A stretch of DNA of 7,468 nt from an uncultured Campylobacter sp. (GCF_938045535.1 NZ_CALIMQ010000286.1:1-7468); one strand, 5' to 3'; counted from the stretch's first letter, positions 1-6,605 are shown. A program made the numbers and translations. The notes: generated by a model from the letters alone, not told the origin.

Positions 1-122
1 GATTAAGTTGGGTTTAACTAAAATCAAAGCCAGAATTTGAGTGCGAAGCTTACATTAAATTTTTTGCAAAATCCATTCGCAGACTCAAAAGATATTGCGA
101 AATTACATAAAATTTGACTGCG

Positions 123-275
123 GTGAAATATTCCCATACATTGTGTTGATACAAACCGAAAATGAATAAAACACAATTACTCGAGGTAGCAAAATTTTCC
201 CATACGTCGTTAATACCGAACATTGACAAATCAGATCAAGTACTATGGGCAAAGTGAAATATTCCCATACATTGT
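123..275 (-). repeat. Three-copy degenerate direct repeat, 65-66 bp period
   Basis: Read on the minus strand, a 22-bp unit with core TATGGGAATATTTCAC occurs at 275-254 and 144-123, where the two copies are identical. A diverged copy lies at 210-189 (TATGGGAAAATTTTGC). The offsets are 65 and 66 bp. Upstream of each unit there is a weaker shared block: TTCGGT or a variant, then a short gap, then AAC. The recognisable unit may therefore be about 36 bp, with 27-30 bp of unrelated sequence between copies. Weaker matches at about 339-316 and 82-66 could be further decayed copies. The spacing resembles a CRISPR remnant, but no cas gene is in view and the copies differ too much for an active array. 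Confidence 0.6.
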
Positions 276-404
276 TAGTTCGGCACAGGCTATTGCTAGA
301 CCAGAGTAGAAATATGCGAAATTTAACTCCGCCTATCGTTTGAACACTTAGAAAGCGTCTTGCTCTCCAGCTAAATAGCGCGGACATTTATATCGCGTGC
401 TGTT

Positions 405-452
405 TAAAAAGCGAATTAATTGGAATTTTAAATCTCGAGCGCGAATTCGCTT
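405..452 (-). terminator. Possible weak terminator after HAD phosphatase gene
   Basis: On the minus strand AAGCGAATT (452-444) is followed after 26 nt by its complement AATTCGCTT (417-409) and then a short T run. It lies about 55 bp past the HAD gene stop, as a terminator would. The loop is long, the stem is AT-rich, and the left arm overlaps a separate palindrome, GCGAATTCGC (441-450), so the fold is uncertain. Confidence 0.3.
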
Positions 453-506
453 AAATATTTGTAAAAATAGCGCATCAAAACTAGGTAAAATTTCGCTCCG
501 TCGCGC

Positions 507-1565
507 CTAAAATTTCGATGAAATTTCGCGTATCAGCTCAACTGCCCCTTTTGCGTCCGCGCATACGAGCTCAAAATGCGCCCGTAGCTCCGAGGCGCTG
601 CCGTAGCCGCAGCTTACGCCCACGCTTCGCACCGCTGCCGACTTTGCCGAAATGGCGTCAAGCGACGTATCGCCGATCATAAAGATATTTTGACTAACAG
701 AAAGCAGGATTTCGTCACTGCAAATTTTGTCATAACAAGGAGTGGAATTTAGCTCATGCGCATCATAAATTTTACCGCCGCGCGCACCGCTTTTATAGCT
801 CTCGCCCTCGATGCCGATACCGCTCTTTTGGCTCTTATCGCCAGCCTCATGTCTATCGCTCTTTACTTCGCTTAAATTTTTAAACGAAATTCTATCAGAA
901 TTTTGACTCGCGATGCTGCTTAAATTTTGCTCGTAAACTTTGCTAGGATCAGGATCAAGCGCAAGAATACTCGGTAGATCGGATGGCGGAATTTCACTCA
1001 AAATCGTACTCCTGTTAGTAGCACTTGTATTTTTATCGGCAGTCGCATCGTGAGTTTTACCGCGAGCCGCATGCGGGCTTTGGCTAGCGGTCGCGCCGCA
1101 AATTCCTAAATTTTCGAGCGCCTTTAAGATCGGTTCGGCGCTTGGTTTGGGATCTCGCACGTCCTCTCGCCCGACAATGGTGCCGAAAAATTCCGCGATA
1201 CCCAGATGCTGCAATAAAATTTTAGAAAATTTCGACGTTTTAGTGGTTACGACGCCTAAATTTGCAAACTCGCTCGCCGCACGAACCGCCTCATACGCAC
1301 CGCTTAGCAAAACGGTCTGGTCCAAAAATATCTGCGCGTATCGCTGTTTGTAGGCGAGCACGAAATTCTGCACATCGCGCGTCACACCTAGACGTTCAAA
1401 CATAACTTCTAACGGATACCCGATAAGCCTTTTAATCGCTTCGTCGCTAGGCTCTGCAGTGCCCAAATGCGCAAACGCGTAGTGAAAGCCGTCCAGTATC
1501 GCGGGCGTGGAGTCTATGAGCGTGCCGTCCAGATCGAAAAGCAGTGTAATTTGGAATTTTGGCAT
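507..1565 (-). CDS. HAD-superfamily phosphatase (phosphoglycolate phosphatase-like) with large internal insertion
   Basis: This is a cytosolic haloacid-dehalogenase-type phosphatase of 352 residues; family members usually have about 210-220. Motif I is FDLDGTLIDS (nucleophile D11, acid/base D13), motif II is VVTTKTS (about 106-111), the motif III lysine is K140 in RDPKP, and motif IV is MIGDTSLDA (D299, D303). A helical cap lies at about 20-85. All catalytic residues are present. Between LGI (153-155) and the motif IV strand (about 293), where E. coli Gph has fewer than ten residues, there are about 135 extra polar, Ser/Asp/Lys-rich residues in frame. The substrate cannot be told from sequence; phosphoglycolate is only the family default. 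The ATG lies 22 bp past the upstream terminator stem-loop and has no clear Shine-Dalgarno sequence. No later start would keep motif I. The same type of gene follows cadF in C. jejuni. Confidence 0.88.
   Translation of the reverse strand: MPKFQITLLFDLDGTLIDSTPAILDGFHYAFAHLGTAEPSDEAIKRLIGYPLEVMFERLGVTRDVQNFVLAYKQRYAQIFLDQTVLLSGAYEAVRAASEFANLGVVTTKTSKFSKILLQHLGIAEFFGTIVGREDVRDPKPSAEPILKALENLGICGATASQSPHAARGKTHDATADKNTSATNRSTILSEIPPSDLPSILALDPDPSKVYEQNLSSIASQNSDRISFKNLSEVKSDRHEAGDKSQKSGIGIEGESYKSGARGGKIYDAHELNSTPCYDKICSDEILLSVSQNIFMIGDTSLDAISAKSAAVRSVGVSCGYGSASELRAHFELVCADAKGAVELIREISSKF
690..1103 (-). other. In-frame low-complexity insertion within the HAD phosphatase gene
   Basis: This segment encodes about residues 155-292 of the HAD protein. 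It is rich in Ser, Asp, Lys, Asn, Gly and Ala, with few aromatic residues and no predicted domain that I recognise, so it is probably disordered. It interrupts the core between motif III (K140) and motif IV (GD 298-299), on a loop before the last core strand. Diverged internal repeats are visible: AARGKTHDATADK (166-178), RHEAGDKSQKSG (238-249) and GARGGKIYDAHE (260-271). At DNA level, plus-strand 760-778 and 1045-1063 match closely, 285 bp (95 codons) apart. The reading frame is open throughout. Confidence 0.75.
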
Positions 1566-1586
1566 TTTAAAATTTAATTTGGATAT

Positions 1587-1613
1587 AAAAAAAGCGGAGC
1601 CGAAGCTCCGCTT
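1587..1613 (-). terminator. Intrinsic terminator of the cadF-like gene
   Basis: On the minus strand AAGCGGAGC (1613-1605), loop TTCG (1604-1601) and GCTCCGCTT (1600-1592) form a perfect 9-bp stem. A C-G pair closes the very stable UUCG tetraloop, and five more T residues follow the stem. It lies 18 bp past the cadF stop codon and 21 bp before the HAD start codon, so it separates the two transcription units. Confidence 0.93.
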
Positions 1614-1631
1614 ATGTGGATCTAGAAAAGA

Positions 1632-2654
1632 TTATTTTCTAAATTTAGCATCAACGCGTCTATTTTGAGCGCGGCCTGCTTTAGTAGCGTTTGTAGCGAT
1701 AGGCTTAGTCTCGCCGTATCCTACAGTGGTGATTCTGCTAGCATCTACGCCGAAGCTCTTAAGCGCACCTCCAACTGCAGCAGCTCTGCGCTCGGAAAGC
1801 TTTTGATTATATGCATTCGAGCCGGTGCTATCGGTGTGACCCTCTAGAATTACTTTGTAATCAGGGTGAGCTACTAGCACGTCGCTTACGTTTTTGATCT
1901 GGTTCATAAACTCAGGAGAAATTTTTGAGCTATCTGTAGCGAAATTTACGCCCAAATTTAATCTAATAACCTTCTCGCAACCATATTCATCTACAACTAC
2001 GCCAGCAGGCGTGCCTGGGCATCTATCGACATTATCGCATACGCCGTCGTTATCTGCGTCTTTGCAGCCTGTAGGAGCCGGAGCGGCAGCTGGGGCTGCG
2101 TCAGCATATCTCTTGCCAAAATCAACGGCAAAGCCTAGAGTATAGAATAATACGTGGTTGCCGTCGTCAAATCTGATAGCATCGCGTGCTTCAAGTTTTG
2201 TAGCAAAGTTGTCGGTGATATAGTATTTTAGACCCAAGCCGTATTGACCGAAGCCGCTATCTTGATCACCATCGTTGTAAACGTCTTTAGTGTAATCCAT
2301 ATAGCCAAGACCTAGTAAGCCGTATAATTTGAAATTATCGGTGAAATTTACCAAGTCTTTTACAGCATTGATGTGGTAGTATCTAGCGCTAGGCTTAGCA
2401 TTGCCGGCTCTGTAAGCTAGATCCTCTACACCAATATGGCGAGAGTAATCGAAACCTGCTTCTAATTGATCAATGAATGAATTCTGTAGGTTTTTAGCAA
2501 GGCGTAGACCGAACATAAAATTCGAATCCAAATCCATATTTCCCTCATGAGTCATTCCGCCAACAGTAGGGGTAATCTCCCAGTGATAATCAGCATCGCT
2601 AGCGAGCAACGCACTAGATGCACATAAGCTTAATGCAAGTAGAACTTTCTTCAT
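1632..2654 (-). CDS. cadF: CadF-like OmpA-family outer-membrane protein
   Basis: Outer-membrane porin/adhesin of 340 residues. A Sec signal peptide (1 to about 19: MKK, a hydrophobic core, then ALLAS) precedes an eight-strand OmpA-type barrel (about 22-180) and an Ala/Pro hinge (186-195). Next is an acidic Cys-containing linker, DADNDGVCDNVDRCPGTP (199-216), typical of calcium-binding thrombospondin type 3 repeats. The OmpA C-terminal peptidoglycan-binding domain follows (about 232-340; EGHTDSTGS 271-279, LSERRAAAV 286-294, NRRVDAKF 331-338). The architecture and the place between the HAD gene and rpsI match C. jejuni CadF, but the FRLS fibronectin-binding tetrapeptide is YYIT here (144-147), so adhesin activity is unproven. 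I chose the ATG at 2654, giving the MKK signal-peptide start, over a TTG 15 bp upstream. AAAGGA sits 6 bp before this ATG and overlaps the TTG codon. The gene has its own promoter and terminator. Confidence 0.93.
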   Translation of the reverse strand: MKKVLLALSLCASSALLASDADYHWEITPTVGGMTHEGNMDLDSNFMFGLRLAKNLQNSFIDQLEAGFDYSRHIGVEDLAYRAGNAKPSARYYHINAVKDLVNFTDNFKLYGLLGLGYMDYTKDVYNDGDQDSGFGQYGLGLKYYITDNFATKLEARDAIRFDDGNHVLFYTLGFAVDFGKRYADAAPAAAPAPTGCKDADNDGVCDNVDRCPGTPAGVVVDEYGCEKVIRLNLGVNFATDSSKISPEFMNQIKNVSDVLVAHPDYKVILEGHTDSTGSNAYNQKLSERRAAAVGGALKSFGVDASRITTVGYGETKPIATNATKAGRAQNRRVDAKFRK

Positions 2655-2661
2655 TAAACAT

Positions 2662-2694
2662 CCTTTCAAATAAAGTTGTAATTCGATATTACCA
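2662..2694 (-). promoter_or_regulatory. Extended -10 promoter and RBS of the cadF-like gene
   Basis: On the minus strand TGGTAATAT (2694-2686) is an extended -10 element with hexamer TAATAT at 2691-2686. An A/T-rich stretch lies upstream and there is no good -35 hexamer, as is usual for Campylobacter sigma-70 promoters. It predicts a start near 2680 and a leader of about 25 nt. The Shine-Dalgarno AAAGGA at 2667-2662 is well placed for the ATG at 2654. Confidence 0.6.
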
Positions 2695-2710
2695 TAAAAT
2701 TTTTAAAGAA

Positions 2711-2748
2711 TTTACAAATTCGCGACAATTTCGCCACAAATTTGTAAA
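2711..2748 (-). terminator. Inverted repeat after rpsI: weak terminator or operator
   Basis: The arms TTTACAAATT (2711-2720) and AATTTGTAAA (2739-2748) are perfect 10-bp complements. Inside them GCGA (2722-2725) pairs with TCGC (2731-2734) around a 5-nt loop. The structure begins 5 bp past the rpsI stop and is followed on the minus strand by TTCTTTAAAAATTTT, which could serve as a poor U-tract. It also ends 16 bp upstream of the cadF-like gene's extended -10 element, so it could instead be a regulator site for that gene. Confidence 0.45.
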
Positions 2749-2753
2749 AAACA

Positions 2754-3143
2754 TTATCTCTTAGAGAACTGCGGACTTCTACGCGCTTTGCGGCGACCGA
2801 ATTTCTTTCGCTCGACCACGCGACTATCGCGAGTTAGCAGACCTTTTGGCTTAAGAGCCGCTCTAAAATCTTTATCCATCGCGGCAAGCGCTTTTGAAAT
2901 TCCGTGCTTTAGCGCATCCGCTTGAGCCGAATATCCGCCGCCTAAAGTCTGTGCGGTGATATCCATTGAGGTCTCTTGTTTAGTAGCCAAAAGCGGCTGA
3001 ACAACCCTTAGTTTGATCGCTTCGTGACCGCCTAGCCAAGTGTTTAGATCCATACCATTTACTACGATCTTGCCGCTTCCAGGTTTTACCCAAACCTTAG
3101 CTACGGCAGTTTTTCTCTTTCCGGTTGCATAAATTGTCGCCAT
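2754..3143 (-). CDS. rpsI: 30S ribosomal protein S9
   Basis: Small-subunit ribosomal protein uS9 of 129 residues, full length. It begins MATIYATGKRKTAVAKVW, the usual S9 start. It carries the family signature GGGYSAQADALKHGISKAL (about 68-86) and ends in the basic tail RRKARRSPQFSKR, whose terminal Lys-Arg reaches the tRNA in the ribosomal P site in characterised S9 proteins. The start lies 2 bp after the rplM stop, with AAAAAAGGA inside the end of rplM as Shine-Dalgarno, so the two are co-transcribed and probably translationally coupled. L13-S9 pairing is nearly universal in bacteria. Nothing unusual is seen in this protein. Confidence 0.98.
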   Translation of the reverse strand: MATIYATGKRKTAVAKVWVKPGSGKIVVNGMDLNTWLGGHEAIKLRVVQPLLATKQETSMDITAQTLGGGYSAQADALKHGISKALAAMDKDFRAALKPKGLLTRDSRVVERKKFGRRKARRSPQFSKR

Positions 3144-3145
3144 GA

Positions 3146-3571
3146 TTATTTTCCTTTTTTAGTTGTTTGCGCAGTATGAGGGTGCTCGCCGCCTTCATAT
3201 ACGAATAGCTTTTTGATCATCGCCTTGCCGAGCTTCGTCTTAGGAAGCATACCGCGAACCGCAAGTCTATAGAGCTTTGCGGGGTTGTTTTTAAGCAGGT
3301 CTTGGAATTTCACGCTCTTTACGCTTCCGAAATAGCCCGAGTAGCTGTGATAAAGTTTGTCGTCGCCTTTGTTATTGCCGGTAAATACGGCTTTTGAAGC
3401 GTTGATGATAACGACGTAGTCTCCGCAATCCACGTTTGGAGTATAGCTTGGTTTGTGTTTGCCGCGTAGCAATACGGCGACTTCGGTAAGCATTCTACCG
3501 AATCTTTTGTCGGTCGCGTCGATAACGACCCAGTCGCGCTTAACTTCGCTAGGCTTTGTAATTTCTGTCAT
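3146..3571 (-). CDS. rplM: 50S ribosomal protein L13
   Basis: Large-subunit ribosomal protein uL13 of 141 residues, full length for the family. Recognisable blocks are DWVVIDATDKRFGRMLTEVA (13-32), the LRGKHKP and GDYVVIINA region, and the L13 signature from VRGMLPKTKLGKAM through VYEGGEHPHTAQ. It is an early-assembly 23S rRNA-binding protein. It is the first gene of the rplM-rpsI operon. The start at 3571 follows AAGGCGGAAACC, which contains GGAA close to the ATG. A perfect TATAAT lies about 30 bp upstream, with a 21-bp palindrome beyond it. E. coli L13 is known to repress its own operon through the mRNA leader; whether that occurs here cannot be told from sequence. Confidence 0.98.
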   Translation of the reverse strand: MTEITKPSEVKRDWVVIDATDKRFGRMLTEVAVLLRGKHKPSYTPNVDCGDYVVIINASKAVFTGNNKGDDKLYHSYSGYFGSVKSVKFQDLLKNNPAKLYRLAVRGMLPKTKLGKAMIKKLFVYEGGEHPHTAQTTKKGK

Positions 3572-3601
3572 GGTTTCCGCCTTATTAAAATTTGAGCTGT
3601 G

Positions 3602-3607
3602 ATTATA
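3602..3607 (-). promoter_or_regulatory. -10 box of the rplM-rpsI promoter
   Basis: A perfect consensus TATAAT on the minus strand lies 30 bp upstream of the rplM ATG, predicting transcription from about 3595 and a leader of roughly 25 nt. No consensus -35 is present. The expected -35 position falls at the near edge of the palindrome at 3624-3644. The perfect box fits a strongly expressed ribosomal operon. Confidence 0.75.
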
Positions 3608-3623
3608 TAGAAATATCCTTACG

Positions 3624-3644
3624 TATAGCTTAATTTAAGCTATA
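3624..3644. promoter_or_regulatory. 21-bp perfect palindrome at the -35 region of rplM
   Basis: The arms TATAGCTTAA (3624-3633) and TTAAGCTATA (3635-3644) are perfect inverse complements around a single T. The near edge is 16 bp upstream of the TATAAT box, so it spans roughly -30 to -50. One central base is too short for a good RNA hairpin loop and no T run follows, so a dimeric DNA-binding protein site is more likely than a terminator for addA, which ends at 3687. No regulator is identified. Confidence 0.5.
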
Positions 3645-3686
3645 TTTAATCTATCTGCGCTCAAATTTCATCTAAATTTTAAAATT

Positions 3687-6605
3687 TCATCTCTCCTCAT
3701 TCACTTCGATCAGCCTAGCGCCCGCAGCTTCCAGCACCAGCACGAAGGCACGCACCCGCGCATTCGGATAAAACCCGCGGATCACGCTTTTATACCGCGC
3801 CACTTGCGCTTTGTTTTGCGCGAGGTATTTTTCGGAGCTTTTGTAATCAAAAAGTAAAATTTCATCCTGCCCAAAGCACGCCAGATCCACGCGCAAAAGC
3901 TCACCCTCCGCGCTTTTGATCGGCATCTCTTTATAAGCTTGAGCGCCCTTTATTAGAGCTAAAAATTCCTCGTTTTTGCTTAGACCAAGCGCTCGCGCCG
4001 CGATGTTTTCAAAATCCGCATCGTTTAAAAATTTAGCGTAGCAGCCTCTTGCCAGGCTTACTCCTCGCAAAATTTCATCCGGCCCAAAGCCTTCGCTCAT
4101 CTCCAGAGCATAGTGCAGCGCCTCGCCGAAATATATCGCGCTTAGCGCTTCCGTTTCGCCGCCGCCTGCTTTTTCTTGCGCGCCTTGAGGCTCGCCCGCT
4201 ACTAGCGCGATCTTTTTTCGCGACGACTGCTCTTCTGATTTTACGGAGCTTGGGATTGCGTAGCCGTATTGAAAATCCGGGATATCCAGCCACTCCACGA
4301 CGCCCGCGCCCTTGGTCTTTTTAGCGTAAGGCGAAAAAAAGCTATAATTGTATTGATCTATTTTTTCCTCGGAGCGTTTTACGATGATGAGCGAGCGTTC
4401 AGCGCGTGTAAATGCTACGTAGAGCTTGTTTATGTCCTCTTCATGCGCAGAGCGATCGTTTTCATCCATTAATGCTGCAAATTCCGCATCCAGGCTCTTT
4501 CTACTCGCAAATTTATAAAAAATTCTCCACTTATGCGTAGTAAAATCATAGTCCGTCGCGAGCTTTGAGCTCTCGCCCCGGTCTTTTCCTCCGATGCGGT
4601 CGCAGACGATTACATGCGGAAACTGAAGCCCCTTGGACTTATGCACGGTCATAATTTTAATGCCGCTTTGTTCCTTGGCAAATACCTCCGTTTCGTCGTT
4701 TGCAAACAGATACTCGCTAAAACTATTAAATTTTGCCAGCGTCTCGAAAAACAGCAGTAGATCTGGATCGACGAAATTTAATTTCAGTGAGCTAGCGATA
4801 AATTCTGCCGTTTTTTGCGCATTTTTATGCAGATCGACCGCTATTTTTTTAAGCCGCCTACCTAAAATCGCTTCGGCGTTTCGCAAATAAATTTCATCGC
4901 CACCTACGCAAAATTTCGCGTATTGAATTACGGCATTTATCTGCTCGCTGCAACGCAGAGCCTTATTTGAGCCGCTGCAAACCTCGCAAAATTCCGATAG
5001 CATCTCTTTTAGCGCGCTTACATGCTCGTTTTTCCAGCATAAAATCGCAATATCATCAGCTTTCACGCCACACTCCTCAATAAGCCTGCGCGCTTGCTCC
5101 ACAGCCCCCTTTAGCACGTCGTCGTATGAAAACGCTGCTACGTAGCCGTAATCGTCGCTTTGCACCTCAAATAGCGGCATTCGCGGATGAGAAAGCGGAT
5201 AGTCCTTGATTTTTTGCAGCACCGAAGCAGGCAGATCGCTATCTAGCTTATTTGCCGCGATTTGATCTTCATAAGACACAAATTTATCGCGCAAGATCTC
5301 ATTTACAAATTTTACGATAAGTTTTAAACTGCGATAATTGCGCGGCAGGCTCTGCGTTTTGATTTGACTAAACTGCTCGCGCAAAATATCAAAAATTTTT
5401 CTCTCCGCGCCGCGAAATTTATAGATGCTCTGTTTTTTATCGCCTACGTAAAAAAAGCTGCCACAGCGCTCTTCCGCCCCTTTACCAGCAAGCGCTTCAG
5501 AGATTAGCGGCAGCATGATTTCATACTGGCAAATGTCGGTATCTTGGAATTCGTCAATTAAAATATGCGTGATTTTAGAATCGAGCCTGAAATACAAAAG
5601 CTCGCGATTGCCCTGCAACGCCTCTGCGCTTGGATTTAGCAGCGAGTGCACGGCTGCAGTGACATCACCGAATGTAAGCTTGCCACTTTTGCGCTGCACC
5701 GATTTAAGCGCTTCGGCATAAATTCTAATTAGTCCTGCCAGCTTAGCCGCATATATCGCATCCATCCACGCTATTTCGCGAGCTATGGCGTCTTTCAGCC
5801 TTGCTAGCTCGCCGTCAAGATGCGAAATTTTTTTAAGCTGCGAACGCGGATAATCGAAACTGCCATTGGCAAGAGCCGAAAGAATGAAACCAGAGGATAA
5901 TTTTGACAGATCACTAACAGGGCTTAGCCCATTTACGGCTCCAGCGCTTACGCCCGCATCTCTCGCCGCTTTTTGCAAGCAGGATAAAATTTCATTTATC
6001 TCTGCTAGCGCGGAGCTTGCGGGAAGCGTGGGCGGATTTATGCTTATATCGCCTCTCCAAATGCTTTGTAAGCTATTTAAAAACTCGTTCTTTGTCATTC
6101 CTGAGTCGCTTACATAATCCACGACCTCTCTTAGTAGCGCTTCGTTTTTACAAATCGCGCCTAAAAACGCCGCCTGCTGCACACCCAAAATCCCTTCATC
6201 GTTTTCAAAGCTTGGGTCAATGCCGCTGTTTAGCGCAAACGAGCGCAGAGCTTTTGCAAAAAACGCATCGAAGGTAAAAATATTTAAACTTTCGCTTAAA
6301 AATTTTGGGCTCAGCCGCTCTTGAGCTGCCAAAACCTCATCCGCGCTTAGCCCCAAATCAGCGCAAATTTGCTCCAGCTCGGGGCTTGGCACAAGGGCGC
6401 CGTCGCGCACGACAAGCAAATTTTGAAATTTCTCTACGATACGCGTTTTCATCTCAGCAGCAGCTTTTTTGGTAAAGGTAAGAGCTAAAATTTCATTGAT
6501 CGGCTCGCCTTTTAGCACCAGCTCGATGAACCTGACCGCGAGATTGAAGGTCTTGCCGCTGCCTGCGCTTGCTTCAAGCGCCAGATAATTTTCAAATTTT
6601 GCCAT
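3687..6605 (-). CDS. addA: AddA helicase-nuclease subunit (RecB-like)
   Basis: Catalytic helicase and nuclease subunit of AddAB, which resects double-strand breaks and loads RecA; 972 residues. It is a UvrD/Rep-type SF1A helicase: Walker A ASAGSGKT (12-19), Ia LTFTKKAAAEM (42-52), Walker B IDEFQDTD (350-357), motif III VGDKKQSIYKFRGA (387-400), motif IV LPRNYRS (420-426), motif V TVHKSKGLQF (653-662) and motif VI VAFTRAERSL (730-739). The C-terminal RecB-family nuclease has GEALHYAL (H831), VD (D907), DYK (920-922) and QVARY (934-938), all apparently intact. I chose the ATG at 6605, although an in-frame start exists at 6692. It has AAGGGG 7 bp upstream, and the preceding residues are nonsense from the overlapping addB frame. 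It overlaps addB by 14 bp, implying coupled translation. No terminator is evident before rplM. Confidence 0.95.
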   Translation of the reverse strand: MAKFENYLALEASAGSGKTFNLAVRFIELVLKGEPINEILALTFTKKAAAEMKTRIVEKFQNLLVVRDGALVPSPELEQICADLGLSADEVLAAQERLSPKFLSESLNIFTFDAFFAKALRSFALNSGIDPSFENDEGILGVQQAAFLGAICKNEALLREVVDYVSDSGMTKNEFLNSLQSIWRGDISINPPTLPASSALAEINEILSCLQKAARDAGVSAGAVNGLSPVSDLSKLSSGFILSALANGSFDYPRSQLKKISHLDGELARLKDAIAREIAWMDAIYAAKLAGLIRIYAEALKSVQRKSGKLTFGDVTAAVHSLLNPSAEALQGNRELLYFRLDSKITHILIDEFQDTDICQYEIMLPLISEALAGKGAEERCGSFFYVGDKKQSIYKFRGAERKIFDILREQFSQIKTQSLPRNYRSLKLIVKFVNEILRDKFVSYEDQIAANKLDSDLPASVLQKIKDYPLSHPRMPLFEVQSDDYGYVAAFSYDDVLKGAVEQARRLIEECGVKADDIAILCWKNEHVSALKEMLSEFCEVCSGSNKALRCSEQINAVIQYAKFCVGGDEIYLRNAEAILGRRLKKIAVDLHKNAQKTAEFIASSLKLNFVDPDLLLFFETLAKFNSFSEYLFANDETEVFAKEQSGIKIMTVHKSKGLQFPHVIVCDRIGGKDRGESSKLATDYDFTTHKWRIFYKFASRKSLDAEFAALMDENDRSAHEEDINKLYVAFTRAERSLIIVKRSEEKIDQYNYSFFSPYAKKTKGAGVVEWLDIPDFQYGYAIPSSVKSEEQSSRKKIALVAGEPQGAQEKAGGGETEALSAIYFGEALHYALEMSEGFGPDEILRGVSLARGCYAKFLNDADFENIAARALGLSKNEEFLALIKGAQAYKEMPIKSAEGELLRVDLACFGQDEILLFDYKSSEKYLAQNKAQVARYKSVIRGFYPNARVRAFVLVLEAAGARLIEVNEER

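Larger units (their letters stand above)
1..506. other. Gene-poor AT-rich intergenic region with degenerate repeats
   Basis: No frame on either strand gives a credible protein. The longest open stretch (minus strand, 387-103) encodes 94 residues rich in Cys, aromatic and hydrophobic residues. It has no recognisable domain and no obvious Shine-Dalgarno sequence, and it crosses the repeats at 123-275 in changing frames, so I do not call it a gene. The stretch holds a degenerate repeat array (about 66-342) and an inverted repeat at 409-452 that may end the HAD gene transcript. No tRNA or rRNA was seen. Confidence 0.6.

Noticed and set aside
223..249. Plus-strand TTGACA followed by TACTATGGG, as a possible promoter
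   Set aside because: The spacing is too short for a sigma-70 promoter, no plus-strand gene follows, and Campylobacter promoters seldom use a consensus -35.
103..387. Minus-strand 94-residue open frame in the left intergenic region
   Set aside because: It has no domain, no good ribosome site and an odd Cys/aromatic-rich composition. The direct repeats pass through it in different frames because one spacing is 65 bp, so it is unlikely to be selected as protein.
1894..2145. Plus-strand open frame opposite the cadF-like gene
   Set aside because: It is the antisense shadow of a clearly conserved OmpA-family gene, with no recognisable product.
3674..3687. 14-bp palindrome AAATTTTAAAATTT at the end of addA
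   Set aside because: Runs of this kind are very common in AT-rich Campylobacter spacers, and there is no GC stem or T run to make it a terminator.
4075..4293. Overlapping open frames on both strands inside addA, including an Arg/Ala-rich 72-residue minus frame
   Set aside because: They lie wholly within addA, whose helicase and nuclease motifs are continuous. GC-rich codon positions produce such shadow frames.
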